Below, one piece after another: positions 33,098 through 43,168 of a stretch of 64,000 nt of DNA (position 1 is the stretch's first letter; each line of letters starts with the position of its first letter). Made by a program: the position numbers and the translations under genes. The stretch is from Perkinsus olseni (taxonomy: Eukaryota; Perkinsozoa; Perkinsida), in the NCBI GenBank assembly GCA_013115125.1, contig JABANN010000002.1, positions 167,522 to 231,521 of the forward strand, given 5' to 3'. The notes under the pieces are model-generated. The model made no database searches, was not told the origin of the DNA, and worked only from the letters and a program-made list of their open reading frames with translations.

Positions 33098-33704
33098 ATG
33101 CTGCCCAACCCGGCACCATCAGCCTTCTTGGTGCCGACTACTACCACAACAACCGTCCAAGCCCATGGTCTGTTAGGTGAGCCTTCCCTCTTCCTCCGAG
33201 ACCCAGCGGCGGCCGCAACCTTCCTTCGCTTTAGGCTGGATCTCTTTTATCGTTCTCTTGTTGATCGGCGTTGGTGTGTTGTACTGGCATAACAAAAGTG
33301 ACCGCAAAGCGCGGAAGAGCTCTCGGCTGGGGAGCCACTCGACGGTCCGTCGACCGACCAGGGTACTGAACCTTGGCCGAGATCGAGGGAAGGGTTGCGT
33401 GATGCCTGGCTGCTTTAGGTCAGCGTCAGTCGTAGTCTCAGACGAGAAGTGGAGAGGGGGGTCCCACTGCGTAGGTGCCGGTGCTCTCACTGTTGCACAC
33501 GAGCGTGCTGGTTATTGCCGCAGTTGTAGCATAAAATTGAGCAAACAATTAAAAGTATCAATCAAAATCTACTTATTGAATTCCACTGGAAATATTTTGC
33601 CTCGTCTCTGCAGCGATCGGGAGGCCGCCATTGCCACCAGTGATGGTGTCTGGGGACACCTGGTCCGGTCTTCCCTCTGGGAGGAGGCCCTGGACCTACT
33701 CTGA
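33098..33704 (+). CDS. Small single-pass membrane protein, four exons
   Basis: Exons 33098-33176, 33235-33362, 33419-33474 and 33614-33704 join in phase to 117 residues. The N-terminal 26 residues contain a TTTTT run and no classical signal peptide. A membrane helix (WISFIVLLLIGVGVLYW) is followed by a basic tail (HNKSDRKARKSSR). The C-terminus reads WGHLVRSSLWEEALDLL. The gene may extend further, because plus-strand coding-like exons continue downstream. Function unknown. Confidence 0.5.
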
Positions 33705-33764
33705 GAGGAAGAGGAGTACGCTATCGGCGGAGAGGGTGAGTTGACTCGGCTTTGTTGCACGATT

Positions 33765-35654
33765 GAGGTGATGCCGATGGTTCAGGTGGCTGAGGTTACT
33801 GACGCTCTACTGGAAAATAGACTAGGTACTAAGAGGGAAGGGTTTGTATGCTAGTATGTGGTCTGGCGGAGGAATTCATGTTCCGTATGGATATGGTCGG
33901 TGGTTCGATCCCTGCCCTTTCCTCTTTGTAGGTTCTGACTATTCTTCCACAGCGTCCAACTGGGACAGTCAAAGTGGTGAGTTCATCCCTCCCCCCTCTT
34001 CACCGGTCTATCCACCACACCCGCCGGTCTTGGTACTCCGAATGATGTGTTGCTCTCAGACTCTTCATGGAAGGCAGTGGTTGGGGACAAGCCTGAAGCG
34101 GTAGTACGGGCCACCAGCATGCCCGTCGTGCTAGGTTCGTTGCGTCTCTCCAGGTTGTGAAGCGGGCCGGCAGCGATGCCTCCACTGCCGTTGGGAGGTA
34201 GGCGGGCACGCTAAGGCGGTCTTCACGCGCCGCTCCTCAGCTCGGCGGCCGCTAGCTCTCACAACAAACGTCTGCACCCGATCTTCGCGAGGAAGCTGTC
34301 ACAAGAGCAAACCCCTGCAGTTAGCTCGAAAGACAGGAGCCAGAAGAAGGCTGTTAAAGGTCCGATTGGTGCATCATCTGGCGTGGACGGAGTTTCTGTT
34401 CTGTCTAGGGGAAGGCTCCAGCGAGTGAGCGGTGAAGGCCTGCCGCTGTGGGCCTCGCGGATGGTAATAAGAGACATAATTATCAGTTATTTTTACCCGT
34501 TTATTTTTGCGAAGTTTTGTCGGCTTTCGTGCTGCTGCTGCTGCCGTGTGGCATGTTCACTGTGGAATGCTGTGAATCTTGACGATTCAGCCGACAGAGA
34601 GTTGAGTTGGGTGAGGAACTGATGATCTCAGTTTGTCTGTATGGCCGTTGCTTCTGAAGGAGGGAAGTTTCCGGTCTTCGAGGCTTCCGGGAAGGAGGAG
34701 TGCGCTGAGCCTGTGAGAGCCCACTGGTTGCCGGCGTTGGCGCATGGCGGAGCTACGGGAGGTGGACTCATTACCAAATGTGCGTCCACCAGGGATCGAA
34801 CCGGGGTCATTCGGATGCACTCTGGCTTCCGGTGGTCTAGCCGCTCGTGTGACTGTCTGGGGCGTTTCCTCTTAGGCCGAGTCAAGGAGTACTTTCTTGT
34901 CGAGGATGAGATGGGGTGAGGGGGTGGCACCGTTCCGCTCGGCACCGGCCGTTTCTCCTCGGGAATTTTCTCTAAGATGCCTTTTTCCTGAACCAAGTCT
35001 GAACTTGCCATGGACTTGGTGCGGCCGGCGCTTCCACCTGTGTTCTGCACGCATGCGCATAGACGGAGTTTGAAGGACCGCTGGCTCTCACAGGCAGTTG
35101 ATTGGAATGTTTCCGACCCTGCCTGGCTAGATACGACGGGAAGACGAGCAACAAGTTGTCTGCCTTCCGCGGACGGGAGCTGCGAGGGAAGGACCTCGAC
35201 TGTGGCGACATGCACGGGTAGAATTCGGGAAGAGATCGTTTCATGGAGGGCCGGGGCTGAGTCCTCTCGAGAGGGGCTGCGGGGTTGGACCGTACCGACA
35301 CCGGGAGGTCAGCGTTGTCTTTTGTCAGGTACGTTATCCTGAAGAAGCTGGATGAGGAAAAAACTACGGAATTGTTCGACTGTGTGAAGTAGTAGTTTCC
35401 CCTCAGTTTTCGCGAGCCCGTGTCAGGTACGTCGTGAGCGGCCCTGTGATAGACAAGGTGACCGTTTGGAATCATGACGAAGTTCCCCTGCGGTCTGATG
35501 AGGTCCGACGGCTCTGTCAACCGTGCTGGGCTGCATCGCTGCTGCTCAGGCTCCTCAATGCTTCGCCTTGGCCCGGACCATGGATGGCTTCGGCCAGGCA
35601 GCAGTCGATACGACTTCGTCTGAGGTCGACGATGAGCTCGCCCGGGCATCATGA
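33765..35654 (+). CDS. Probable multi-exon plus-strand gene, unknown function (partial model)
   Basis: Several plus-strand segments have open frames bounded by good splice signals: about 33753-33839 (VAEVTDALLENRLGTKRE), 33932-33976, from 34060, 34241-34463 (223 nt, phase-consistent, HNKRLHPIFARKLSQEQTP), 34641-34779 (starting MAVASEGGKFPVFEASG), from 34876, about 35085-35318, and a terminal exon ending TGA about 35652. I could not phase them all, so this may be one or two genes, or the continuation of the membrane-protein gene at 33098. The protein is polar, with many Ser and Arg and no recognised domain. A 230-codon minus-strand frame at 34972-35664 is treated as a shadow. Intron 34780-34875 has a tRNA T-arm-like sequence. 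Confidence 0.4.
33893..33913 (+). other. Box B-like sequence
   Basis: GGTGGTTCGATCCCTGCC resembles a tRNA T-arm/box B, with a weaker stem than the others. It lies in a putative intron of the plus-strand gene. Confidence 0.35.
34788..34812 (-). other. tRNA T-arm / box B-like remnant in an intron
   Basis: On minus, GACCCCGGTTCGATCCCTGG. It lies antisense in the 96-nt intron 34780-34875. No matching acceptor half was found. Confidence 0.45.
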
Positions 35655-35843
35655 ACAATAGCACACATCAATTAGCTTTCTCTCTCCTTCAATATTGCGT
35701 TGTAGCGGAACAGGACAACTTGAAGTCAACGTAGGGTCACTATTAGTAATGGGGTGGACGATGGGGACGTCTTGGGACCTGTGTTCTGTACGCGAGGGTC
35801 GCGACGAGTCGTCTTCCTTCTGTAGTTTTTTGCAAGCTTTATA

Positions 35844-36869
35844 ATGGCTACTACGCGAGTCGCCTCGCCCGGTGATCGGCGGACGCTGTTGACAGTTCGC
35901 TCGATCGAGCGCAAGCTCCTCCTCGAGTTCCCCCGGGAGCTGATACTGTCGGTCTGGGCCTACGCTCGGCCCGTCCTGACCAGGACAGAGGTTGAACGGG
36001 TTTTCCACTGCACCAGTAGAGATCCGCAGGACATGGATCTCTTCAAGCGCCCTGACGGATCGGGACTGCTATACCTCGCCGAGCTTCCGGGAGGCTGGGG
36101 AGTTGGGGAGATCACGGACACCGGTCGTTGTGACGGTCAAGAACTTCGTATAACAGGAGACGTCGATCTTGGCCGGGTCCCTTCCGCGTGTCTGGATCCT
36201 CGGGACGGCAGCATCGTCTGCCTTTCGCAACAGGGACGAGTTTATAAGTGTTCCGGCTGGGCAGCAGCGACCCCCGCAGCACCAGCGAAGTGGCAGCCGG
36301 TTCGAGACGGGAGGCGAATCTCGAACTTCATGCACGACATCCTGTGTACTAATGACGGCTCTCTTTGGGGTCTGGCAAAGCCGCGAACCTCAACTCTCCC
36401 GGGTCTCTATGCAATCTCGAGGACATCCCTTGACAGCAGGCCTCGTCGAGGCTCCCTCACCTCGCAGGAGGAATCCTTGGTTCACTGTATCGCCTACTCA
36501 CCACCCCTCAATTCTGTGTTCGCCCTGCGCCCCCGGCTGGTCGAAGGCAAGTCCGTTGCGGAAGAGTTGGTACGGGTAGAGTCCGTTGGCGTTAGTGAGA
36601 TCGACTGCACTCCGTTGTACTCGTTTGAGCCCCTGTGGAATCCGTGGTTCGACGTTGGATACCGCCTAGCCTTCATCACTGGTCGCTCGGAATCTATGAT
36701 CCCCCTGTTGTTTGTACTTGACCTGCATGCTCAGACTATCGTGTCCCGTTTGGCTCTCCCTAGTAGCTGTCCTCCTATCGCTCGTATTTATACGGCCGAC
36801 CCTCTCCGTATCTGGGGCGTCTCTGTGCGAGCTCGGGAAGTTCGAAAGATACGCCTATTGAGCAATTGA
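35844..36869 (+). CDS. Propeller-like family protein, member 1
   Basis: 341 residues, single exon, ATG 35844 to TGA 36867. It shares a layout with the genes at 49688 and 53794: an N-terminal helix-rich segment with IERKLLLEFPRELILSVW, then a tract reading PDGSGLLYL, then repeated short beta-strands with G-x-L-W-G-L turns (DGSLWGLAK). The composition is that of a beta-propeller or NHL-like sensor domain, but I cannot see canonical WD or NHL motifs, so the fold is inference. No signal peptide. This member is the most divergent of the four in the window and is on the opposite strand. Confidence 0.75.
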   Translation: MATTRVASPGDRRTLLTVRSIERKLLLEFPRELILSVWAYARPVLTRTEVERVFHCTSRDPQDMDLFKRPDGSGLLYLAELPGGWGVGEITDTGRCDGQELRITGDVDLGRVPSACLDPRDGSIVCLSQQGRVYKCSGWAAATPAAPAKWQPVRDGRRISNFMHDILCTNDGSLWGLAKPRTSTLPGLYAISRTSLDSRPRRGSLTSQEESLVHCIAYSPPLNSVFALRPRLVEGKSVAEELVRVESVGVSEIDCTPLYSFEPLWNPWFDVGYRLAFITGRSESMIPLLFVLDLHAQTIVSRLALPSSCPPIARIYTADPLRIWGVSVRAREVRKIRLLSN

Positions 36870-37016
36870 TACCTCTGCAGCCACCATCCGCTAATGACAG
36901 TGAAACCATCACTCTGTTTAGATTTTCTGTGATAGTCTCGGTGTACCAGTGTTCTCTTAATTGAGCGGTGACTGAGGAATCGGAGTTTTGAGGTTGGCTC
37001 AGGCTTGTTCGGTACC

Positions 37017-37979
37017 ATGTCGAGCGTCTTACTATACGCCGTTCTACTTGGCCTTGCGATGGGTATGGAGATGACGATCACGCCCATGGCCATTCCGGCC
37101 GTCACCGAAGGTCGGACCGCCGCCAATACTGCGCTCGGTGGTGTCGAGGAGTACCGTAATTTGACCCATCAGAATGGTACTCGCTTCTACTACGTGTATA
37201 CTCCTAATACGACAACTCGTACCATCCTGTTCAACATCCACGGCTTGGGCGACTCATGTCACAACTTCCGCCATGCTAGCGGCCTTGTCGACCTGGCCGA
37301 CGAGAATGGTCTGATGGTCGTGACCCCGTGTGGCCTGCCCAATGGCTTCTATCTCAACTCCTTCAATGCAGGCGTGTGTTGCCAGACGAACAAGAAAACT
37401 GACGACTTCGGTTTTATCAAGGCCATTCTGTCCGATGTGAACTCCGACAGCGTTCTGCCTGTCTTTTCTGCGGGGTTCAGCAACGGTGGGATGATGTCCG
37501 AAGGCCTCTTGTGTTTGGACGTGGTCACAAAAGCAGTCTCTGTTAGTGGCGTAGAGGTCCTTGAACCCGGCTCCGAGGAGGGTATCAAAGCTTGCACCGC
37601 GAACTTCACCGAACTCGAAGCGAGGGTTGCCAACGTTCACGGGACCGCTGATTTCCTTGTCCCTTATGGGGGCAACCGCTTGCTGGGATACCCGCCGATC
37701 GAAGATGACATGAAGGCATGGTCGTCCAGGCTGGGTTGCGACACCAACTACACCGAGGTCCGAACTGATCAGGATTACAACTTCCTCGAGTATGAGGGTT
37801 GTCGGCAGAAGGGCTCTCGAGTTCTGCTTGTACGCCATAATGGCGGTGGGCACACGTGGCATGGGTCTGGCGATTTCGACACTCCTAAATTTGTGGTCGA
37901 CTTTTTGTTGGGAAAAGGGGACGAGAGTGTGTCGAGAGTTAGAGTGGATAAGCTGGAATACCTTGTTGAACATTCTTGA
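37017..37979 (+). CDS. Secreted alpha/beta-hydrolase, LpqC / polyhydroxybutyrate depolymerase-like esterase
   Basis: 320 residues from ATG 37017, single exon. Residues 1-18 form a signal peptide. The oxyanion segment is NIHGLGD (residues 73-79). The nucleophile elbow is GFSNGG with Ser155. The acid is Asp212 in HGTADFLVPYGG and the base is His279 in GGGHTWHG. Order and spacing match the carbohydrate esterase family 1 / PHB depolymerase (LpqC-type) group, which cleaves esters of hydroxy acids or of ferulic and acetic acid. Several N-glycosylation sequons (NLT, NGT, NTT, NFT, NYT) and Cys pairs fit an extracellular enzyme. The exact substrate cannot be told from sequence. The large inverted satellite begins about 230 bases after the stop. 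Confidence 0.85.
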   Translation: MSSVLLYAVLLGLAMGMEMTITPMAIPAVTEGRTAANTALGGVEEYRNLTHQNGTRFYYVYTPNTTTRTILFNIHGLGDSCHNFRHASGLVDLADENGLMVVTPCGLPNGFYLNSFNAGVCCQTNKKTDDFGFIKAILSDVNSDSVLPVFSAGFSNGGMMSEGLLCLDVVTKAVSVSGVEVLEPGSEEGIKACTANFTELEARVANVHGTADFLVPYGGNRLLGYPPIEDDMKAWSSRLGCDTNYTEVRTDQDYNFLEYEGCRQKGSRVLLVRHNGGGHTWHGSGDFDTPKFVVDFLLGKGDESVSRVRVDKLEYLVEHS

Positions 37980-38199
37980 GACCTTCGGGAAGGACCATTG
38001 AATTCTGTGCAGTTAGTTCGAGATCTTTTGACGTCATATATTATTCATCGCAATGCGGTTGTTTGTTGCATCACTTGCAGAGTGGTCGAGTTGTGTTCAG
38101 CAGTCAGTAGCTGCCAGTCACCAAGGGACTTTCCTTATGATCGGCCGGGTGAGTTTTTACTGGTGCAGTGACAACTGGAACAGGCTCGGGTTCCCACAG

Positions 38200-39190
38200 A
38201 CTCAATCTGGTACTCCTTCCATCCAAACAGCACCATCTCGCACAGTTTCAATCCGTACAGTGATACGTCATACAGTGACAGTTCGTACAGTTCCCAGTGA
38301 TACAGTGTCATTCAGTCCAGTATCCACGGATACAGTGACATGTCGTACCCGACTGATGGGCGACCTGAGTGCCAGAACTAGGCACTGTCACCAGGCACTA
38401 GGCACTGTCACCAGTCACCAGGCACTAGGCACTAGGCACTGTCACCAGTCACCAGGCACTAGGCACTGTCACCAGTCACCAGGCACTAGGCACTGTCACC
38501 AGTCACCAGTCACTAGGCACTGTCACCAGTCACCAGGAACTAGACAGTGTCTAACACTGTCACCAGTCACCAGTCACCAGGCATGAGACACTGGCGCCAG
38601 TCACTGGACACTAGACACTGTCACCAGTCACCAGGCACTGGATACTACATTCAAGACACTGTCTCCGGGCACTAGACACTGTCACCAGTGACCAGTCTCC
38701 AGGCACTAGACACAGTCACAAGTCACCGGACACTACACACTGTCACCAGGCACTAGACACTAGACACTAGGCACTGGACACTAGGCACTGTCATCAGTCA
38801 CTAGACCGCGTATCATCGGTAGCATCTTAGCTGTGTAGTGATCCAGTGACAGTGCCTACTAGACACTGGCACGAGTCACTAGACACTGTCTAGTGTCTAG
38901 TGCCCGGTGACTAGTAACTAGTGACCGGTGACCGGTGACCGGTGACCGGTGACCGGTGACCGGTGACCGGTCACAGTGCCTAGTGCCTAGTGCCTGGTGA
39001 CAGTGTCTCGAGTCTAGTATCTAGTGCCCGGTGACAGTGCCTAGTGTCCAGTGCCTGGTGACTGTGTCTAGTCACTAGATACAGTCACTAGACTCTAGTG
39101 CCTGGTGAGAGTGTCTTGAGTCTGGTATCTAGTGCCTGGTGACTGGTGACACTGTATAGTGCCTGGTGACTGGTGACCGGTAACAGTGAC
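38200..39190. repeat. Large inverted satellite (CACTAGGCACTGTCACCAGT family)
   Basis: From about 38375 to 38830 the sequence consists of irregular units of CACTGTCACCAGTCACCAGG and ACTAGGCACT. From about 38880 to 39190 the same words appear as reverse complements (CCTGGTGACTGGTGACAGTG, TAGTGCC). A looser zone rich in CAGTGATAC/CAGTGACA words precedes it (38220-38350). The turning point near 38860-38980 includes a run of the 7-mer GACCGGT. The region separates the esterase gene from GH99 copy A. No gene is called here. Confidence 0.95.
38921..38975. repeat. (GTGACCG)n heptamer run
   Basis: At least seven perfect, self-complementary-containing units (each contains ACCGGT) in a row, inside the inverted satellite. 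Confidence 0.95.
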
Positions 39191-39350
39191 TTCATTCAGG
39201 TCCCCACCGTCATCTCAGGAGCTCACTAGCTAGCGCGGTCGCGCGCCTTCACCAAAGGCATTTGACAAGCCATCTCATTACAGTCATGCTAGCGACTCCT
39301 GCAAACTCAACTCGCCCACCATGGGAGCCTAACGACTCGTTAGTAACGAG

Positions 39351-41649
39351 TCACGAAATCATCACACCATGGGAGGGCTTGAACATGCGTTCAGCCCACT
39401 GCCTGGTCTTGGTCAGATAGAACTCAGGATCAGTGCCGTAGCTCAGGTACTCCCGGGACGTCCACTTCAGCGAGGCTACACTTGATTTGCCATCCACAGC
39501 GGGCTCGATATTAGTGCCCTCATGCCACTCGTTAAAGGACGTTATGGAGACCTGAGGATCAGGGACACCCGGACTCTCACGAGGATACAATTGCGAAAGT
39601 CTGACCATTTTGGGTTGCAGTTTGGCAGCCTCGGTGAACATGTCATCGAAGTACCCTCCGCCGCGGCGATCACGGGTGTTGGCGTAGTTCCAGGGTCGTA
39701 CTTCCACATCAATGTAGCCTGGTCCCACCTGAAACATCATGCGTTTGAGCGGGGCACTGTTGGTGTGACGGCGAGGCAGACGAGGGTTCGGGTTCCGACG
39801 GATCAGCGGTATCGGGGAGGAACAATTCGTTCTCAGAAGAGCAAACAAGCCGAAGGAAAATCATCAAACGAGCGACTGGGTGGCGGCCACCTGGCGAGTC
39901 ACCGGTGGTGACCCTAACATCGCGGTTATCGAGGATTGCTCGACGAGCAACCGGCAACAGTAGTCCACGTGGTTTCTGAGCACCAGTTTTCCAGACGAGA
40001 AGCGAGTCACGCAATCAAAAGGCCATCACGCACTCACACTTGGTATGAAGTAGATGCCCTCCTCTTGAGCCACTCTGTTCATGTGGGGCCAATTGGAGAG
40101 AGTACTGCCGTACACGAAGCCTGTGGCCGCGAAGTACGTATAGAAACCGTCTGGAAGGACAGTGAGGCTGATCGGTCGTCTCAGGAAACACGGCCGACAT
40201 CCCAAAGGGGCCGGGAGAGACTGGGGCGCACGCTGCAGCCAAAGCGAAGCGTGACGGCACTGCGATTGACGCAATCCACTTAACAGTTTCACCATCACTG
40301 GCGCCTCCCCATGCTCACCGAATCCCGACTTCGCGTATGCAGCGTGTGTCGCTTCAACCCACAAGAAGATTGCCGTGCAGTCCAAACCATCTTTACCGCG
40401 GACTGAGATATCTCCCCCTGGACTCAACAGCCTCGCCCACTCCTCAGGCGAGTTGTGATAGCTGTCATATATGTATCTACCCACGTTCTTACGGGCGAGA
40501 ATGGGATATCCTCAACGCTAGGTGTTCTGCTCTGACGCGGCGTGCTGTGTAGGTGACTCACACCAGAGGTAGGAGTGCTCCACCATGTGTACTAGCAACC
40601 CGGTGGAGAGCCGGGTGACTTCCGTAATGCTGATGAATGTACTCGAAGTCTTTACGCACCGACACGGGGTCACGACCTGCAGCCCGAGCGTTGTGCGTGG
40701 CTGCAGTTAACGCATACCTTCGTACGGCTCGAGATGTATGGCGATTCTCATGCCGTGATCCCAGGCTGCATCTAGCAGCAAACTCCCTATAAGATCAACG
40801 GTCTCGTTTCGGCCTTCTAGAGCGGGGTCATGAAGGCCGGGAGGATACCTTGTGAATCACAAGCTGTGATGATTCGGTCGTTCGATTGGCTAATGACGCC
40901 CGTACCAGCTCACAACAACTACACCCATGCCCGCTCTTTTCATCATTTCCATGTGAATGGCGATGACTTGGGGGTCCAGCGAGGAGTAGGGCCCAAGCTG
41001 CGGCCAATAGGACGAACCAATATCGTCATTCTCGGGAACGTGCTCGTCTTCAGAATATCTAAATTATTAAGACTTAATCGCCACATGATGGGAGGGGCCG
41101 AAAGCGCGCGGTGAGTTTTTTTCAAAGACAATCTTCATTCTTGAAGGAACCACAGTATTCTGAATGGAGCGGCTCGTGGACTCATTCCCGCATCCGATTG
41201 CCAATCGGCGATTGGTACTTCTTCGCAATCTGCGGGTCCCAATGCGGCAGCCGTCGATGGTTCCAGTGGGCCCAGGCCCCATCCCTACCCTTGCTGCGGT
41301 ACCACACGTAGTAGAACCCATGGACGTTGCAGCGCCACCCACAGGAGCTGTCAGTCTCGGCCGACTGGCCGGTAGTTGCCGATGTTTCAATCCTATGCTG
41401 CTCAGTGGTCATCGTGAGGAGTGTTGTCTCGTTGCTAGGTGACGTGGAACTGATGGCGCCGCCACCTGCGTAGACGCTGTCTAAGCTCCGTATTGAGCCG
41501 GGCGTCAGGATTCCCCTCAGATTGCGCTCGTGTTGTTCGCTGGGTGGGGTCGAGGCGTTGAACACTAGGACTAGGACCACCATTGCATATGCGAGCGAGA
41601 CGGCACCGATGAGTAAAGGGAGAATGGATAGACATTTGGCGAGCCGCAT
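39351..41649 (-). CDS. GH99 endo-alpha-1,2-mannosidase, copy A (open)
   Basis: Seven exons: 41219-41649, 40906-41058, 40718-40848, 40564-40676, 40319-40487, 40038-40150 and 39351-39728 (1488 nt, 495 residues). All phases agree. Residues 8-30 are a type II signal anchor typical of Golgi enzymes. The catalytic domain starts at GFYYVWYRSKG and has HWNHRRLPHWDP, then DDIGSSYWPQLGPY, VVVSWYPPGLHDP, IHLEPYEGRDP, IYDSYHNSPEEW, GFYTYFAATGFVYGS and VGPGYIDVEVRPWN. The family's catalytic pair sits in FNEWHEGT (Glu437 and Glu440 in this model). GH99 enzymes cut glucosylated mannose from N-glycans and bypass glucosidase trimming. An insertion (SLKWTSREYLSYGTDP) replaces the usual C-terminal linker. A near-identical gene lies at 47043-49444. 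Confidence 0.9.
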
Positions 41650-41879
41650 GGTGAGCTGCAGGGTAGCATTTCGCTAAGGGGTGTAGCGCGGCACGCAGTG
41701 AGCAGATCGAAGTAACTCTCCCAAAGATGAGTGAACTTGAAAAAACACGATTCTTCCTAACGATACGTAACGAGGCAGTATCATGTTACACGGTGTAGTG
41801 AGAAATCTGACGGCTAGCAATACTTAGTGCGGAAGGACTTCCGAGAATCCTATCCGGTAACCCGGACAGGGACCAAATA

Positions 41880-42725
41880 TGATGACGATGAATCAAGCGA
41901 AAATAGGATCGAGACCAACAACACAACGATCTCTCGTGATGAACCATAAACCGCCGTCGTTGCGGACAAAAAAGCGGCAGAAATCCACTCGCGGAAGGGG
42001 CACGCGAGAACGAACGATCATCTCGGTCACCTCGACTAGCACCTCTCCTCTACGCGAAATGGCGGAAAGTCTTTCTCTCCCCCTTCGTACACACACAGGC
42101 CCCCTGCTGGGTGATCGCCACAGTCTACTGAGTCGCTCGTTGACCCATCGGGGCCAATACGGATAACAGAAGCGCCGCCATACGATAGGCCATAGAAACA
42201 GCCGTCCAGAGAAGAGAATACGGGCTTGGAGAAACAGTCTATGAATGTCCGCTGAGGCATCCATGAGGGGAGCAGATGCTTCGAAGTAGGATCAACGCCG
42301 GGGTGCCACTCGCCCAATTGCCAATTCACAAATTTGCATGACCGTCCAGTGTTTTGTTCGATGGCGATGAGATTTCCTTGTTCCGAGTCAACAGCCAGGC
42401 AGAGCAGAAAGCCAACATCAAGTGTGCAGTGCTCCACGGTAGCGCTACGTAACCGAAGTTCGAGGACAACACATTCGCAGAGACTCGAGTATCGCAATAC
42501 GAGGAGTCTGGAGCCATCCGGTACCCGGCAACAGGGAGACGTTTGAATGTCGATGGCTAGAGTTTCGGGAGGGCCGAACCTTGTCAAGAGAAGCTTCAGC
42601 AGATCCCAGATATCGGACATGCAGTCGGCTGGTAGGAGCATTCCATATCGCGTCGCGAGTGTTTCGATAACGAGCAGGGACCGCAAGCGCTCGCTGGGGA
42701 ATACGAGGGACATCTTGGCATTCAA
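41880..42725 (-). pseudogene. Propeller-like family, member 2 (broken copy A)
   Basis: Compared with the intact copy at 49688-50686, the first about 200 residues from ATG 42725 are conserved. Then about 52 bases are missing near 42070-42088 and about 116 bases near 42022-42040. The first deletion shifts the frame, giving a stop at 42036-42038. The last 60 codons (FVRNDGGLWFITRDR and so on) are still present in another frame up to TCA near 41890. The two deletions together are a multiple of three, but the piece between them is out of frame. A shortened 229-residue protein could still be made. Confidence 0.85.
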
Positions 42726-43168
42726 TTGCTGAGGAGTGGGAGAGGATCGTTATGAATCAGAACTCATGAGCGACGAGACCGCGCCTAACAAAAAGACCAA
42801 CGGAGCAAACATCCTCAAGGTGCTGAGTGGTAGTTCACTTAGCCTCACTGCTTAATGGCCTGATCGGCCTGAGAGTCACAGACTGAGACTGTGAGAGAGA
42901 GTGAGTAGTCGGGTGAACCAGCGGGTGTCGCCCGCCTGTCCCAACAAACATAAGCAGCAGCAGCCGCCGCCGCAGAGAGGGTATGAATCCTGGGAAAGTT
43001 CGACCTGCTGGCAATCCACCGTACTCCTCGGCTGAAGTGTTATTGAAAGCACAACCACACGCTAAAAACATCAAGAGTGGTACATCAAAATCGAGGAATC
43101 ATGCATACGTGAGTGTAGTCCTTTTCCGAAGTGGATTGCAGGCAGGAATCACAAGCCAGAACCTATTA
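42726..43168. other. Spacer between block A and the repeat-protein gene
   Basis: About 0.44 kb. Contains a short TGAGACTGTGAGAGAGAGTG tract at 42884-42903 and nothing else recognisable. It must hold the promoter of the propeller-like copy and the 3' flank of the repeat-protein gene. Confidence 0.5.

Larger units (their letters stand above)
39350..42735. repeat. Segmental duplication block A
   Basis: This segment, with the GH99 gene, its upstream spacer and the propeller-like pseudogene, matches 47042-50700 in the same orientation. Exons and the spacer (41650-41880) are nearly identical; intron 6 of the mannosidase is more diverged. Block A lacks the 178-bp MITE of block B and has two deletions in the propeller-like gene. 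Confidence 0.9.

Noticed and set aside
34972-35664. 230-codon minus-strand open frame
   Set aside because: Basic, low-complexity composition, and plus-strand exons with splice signals overlap it. Not certain, but the plus strand is the better reading.
38360-39190. CRISPR-like array
   Set aside because: Repeats are irregular, adjacent without unique spacers, and turn into their reverse complement; the genome is eukaryotic.
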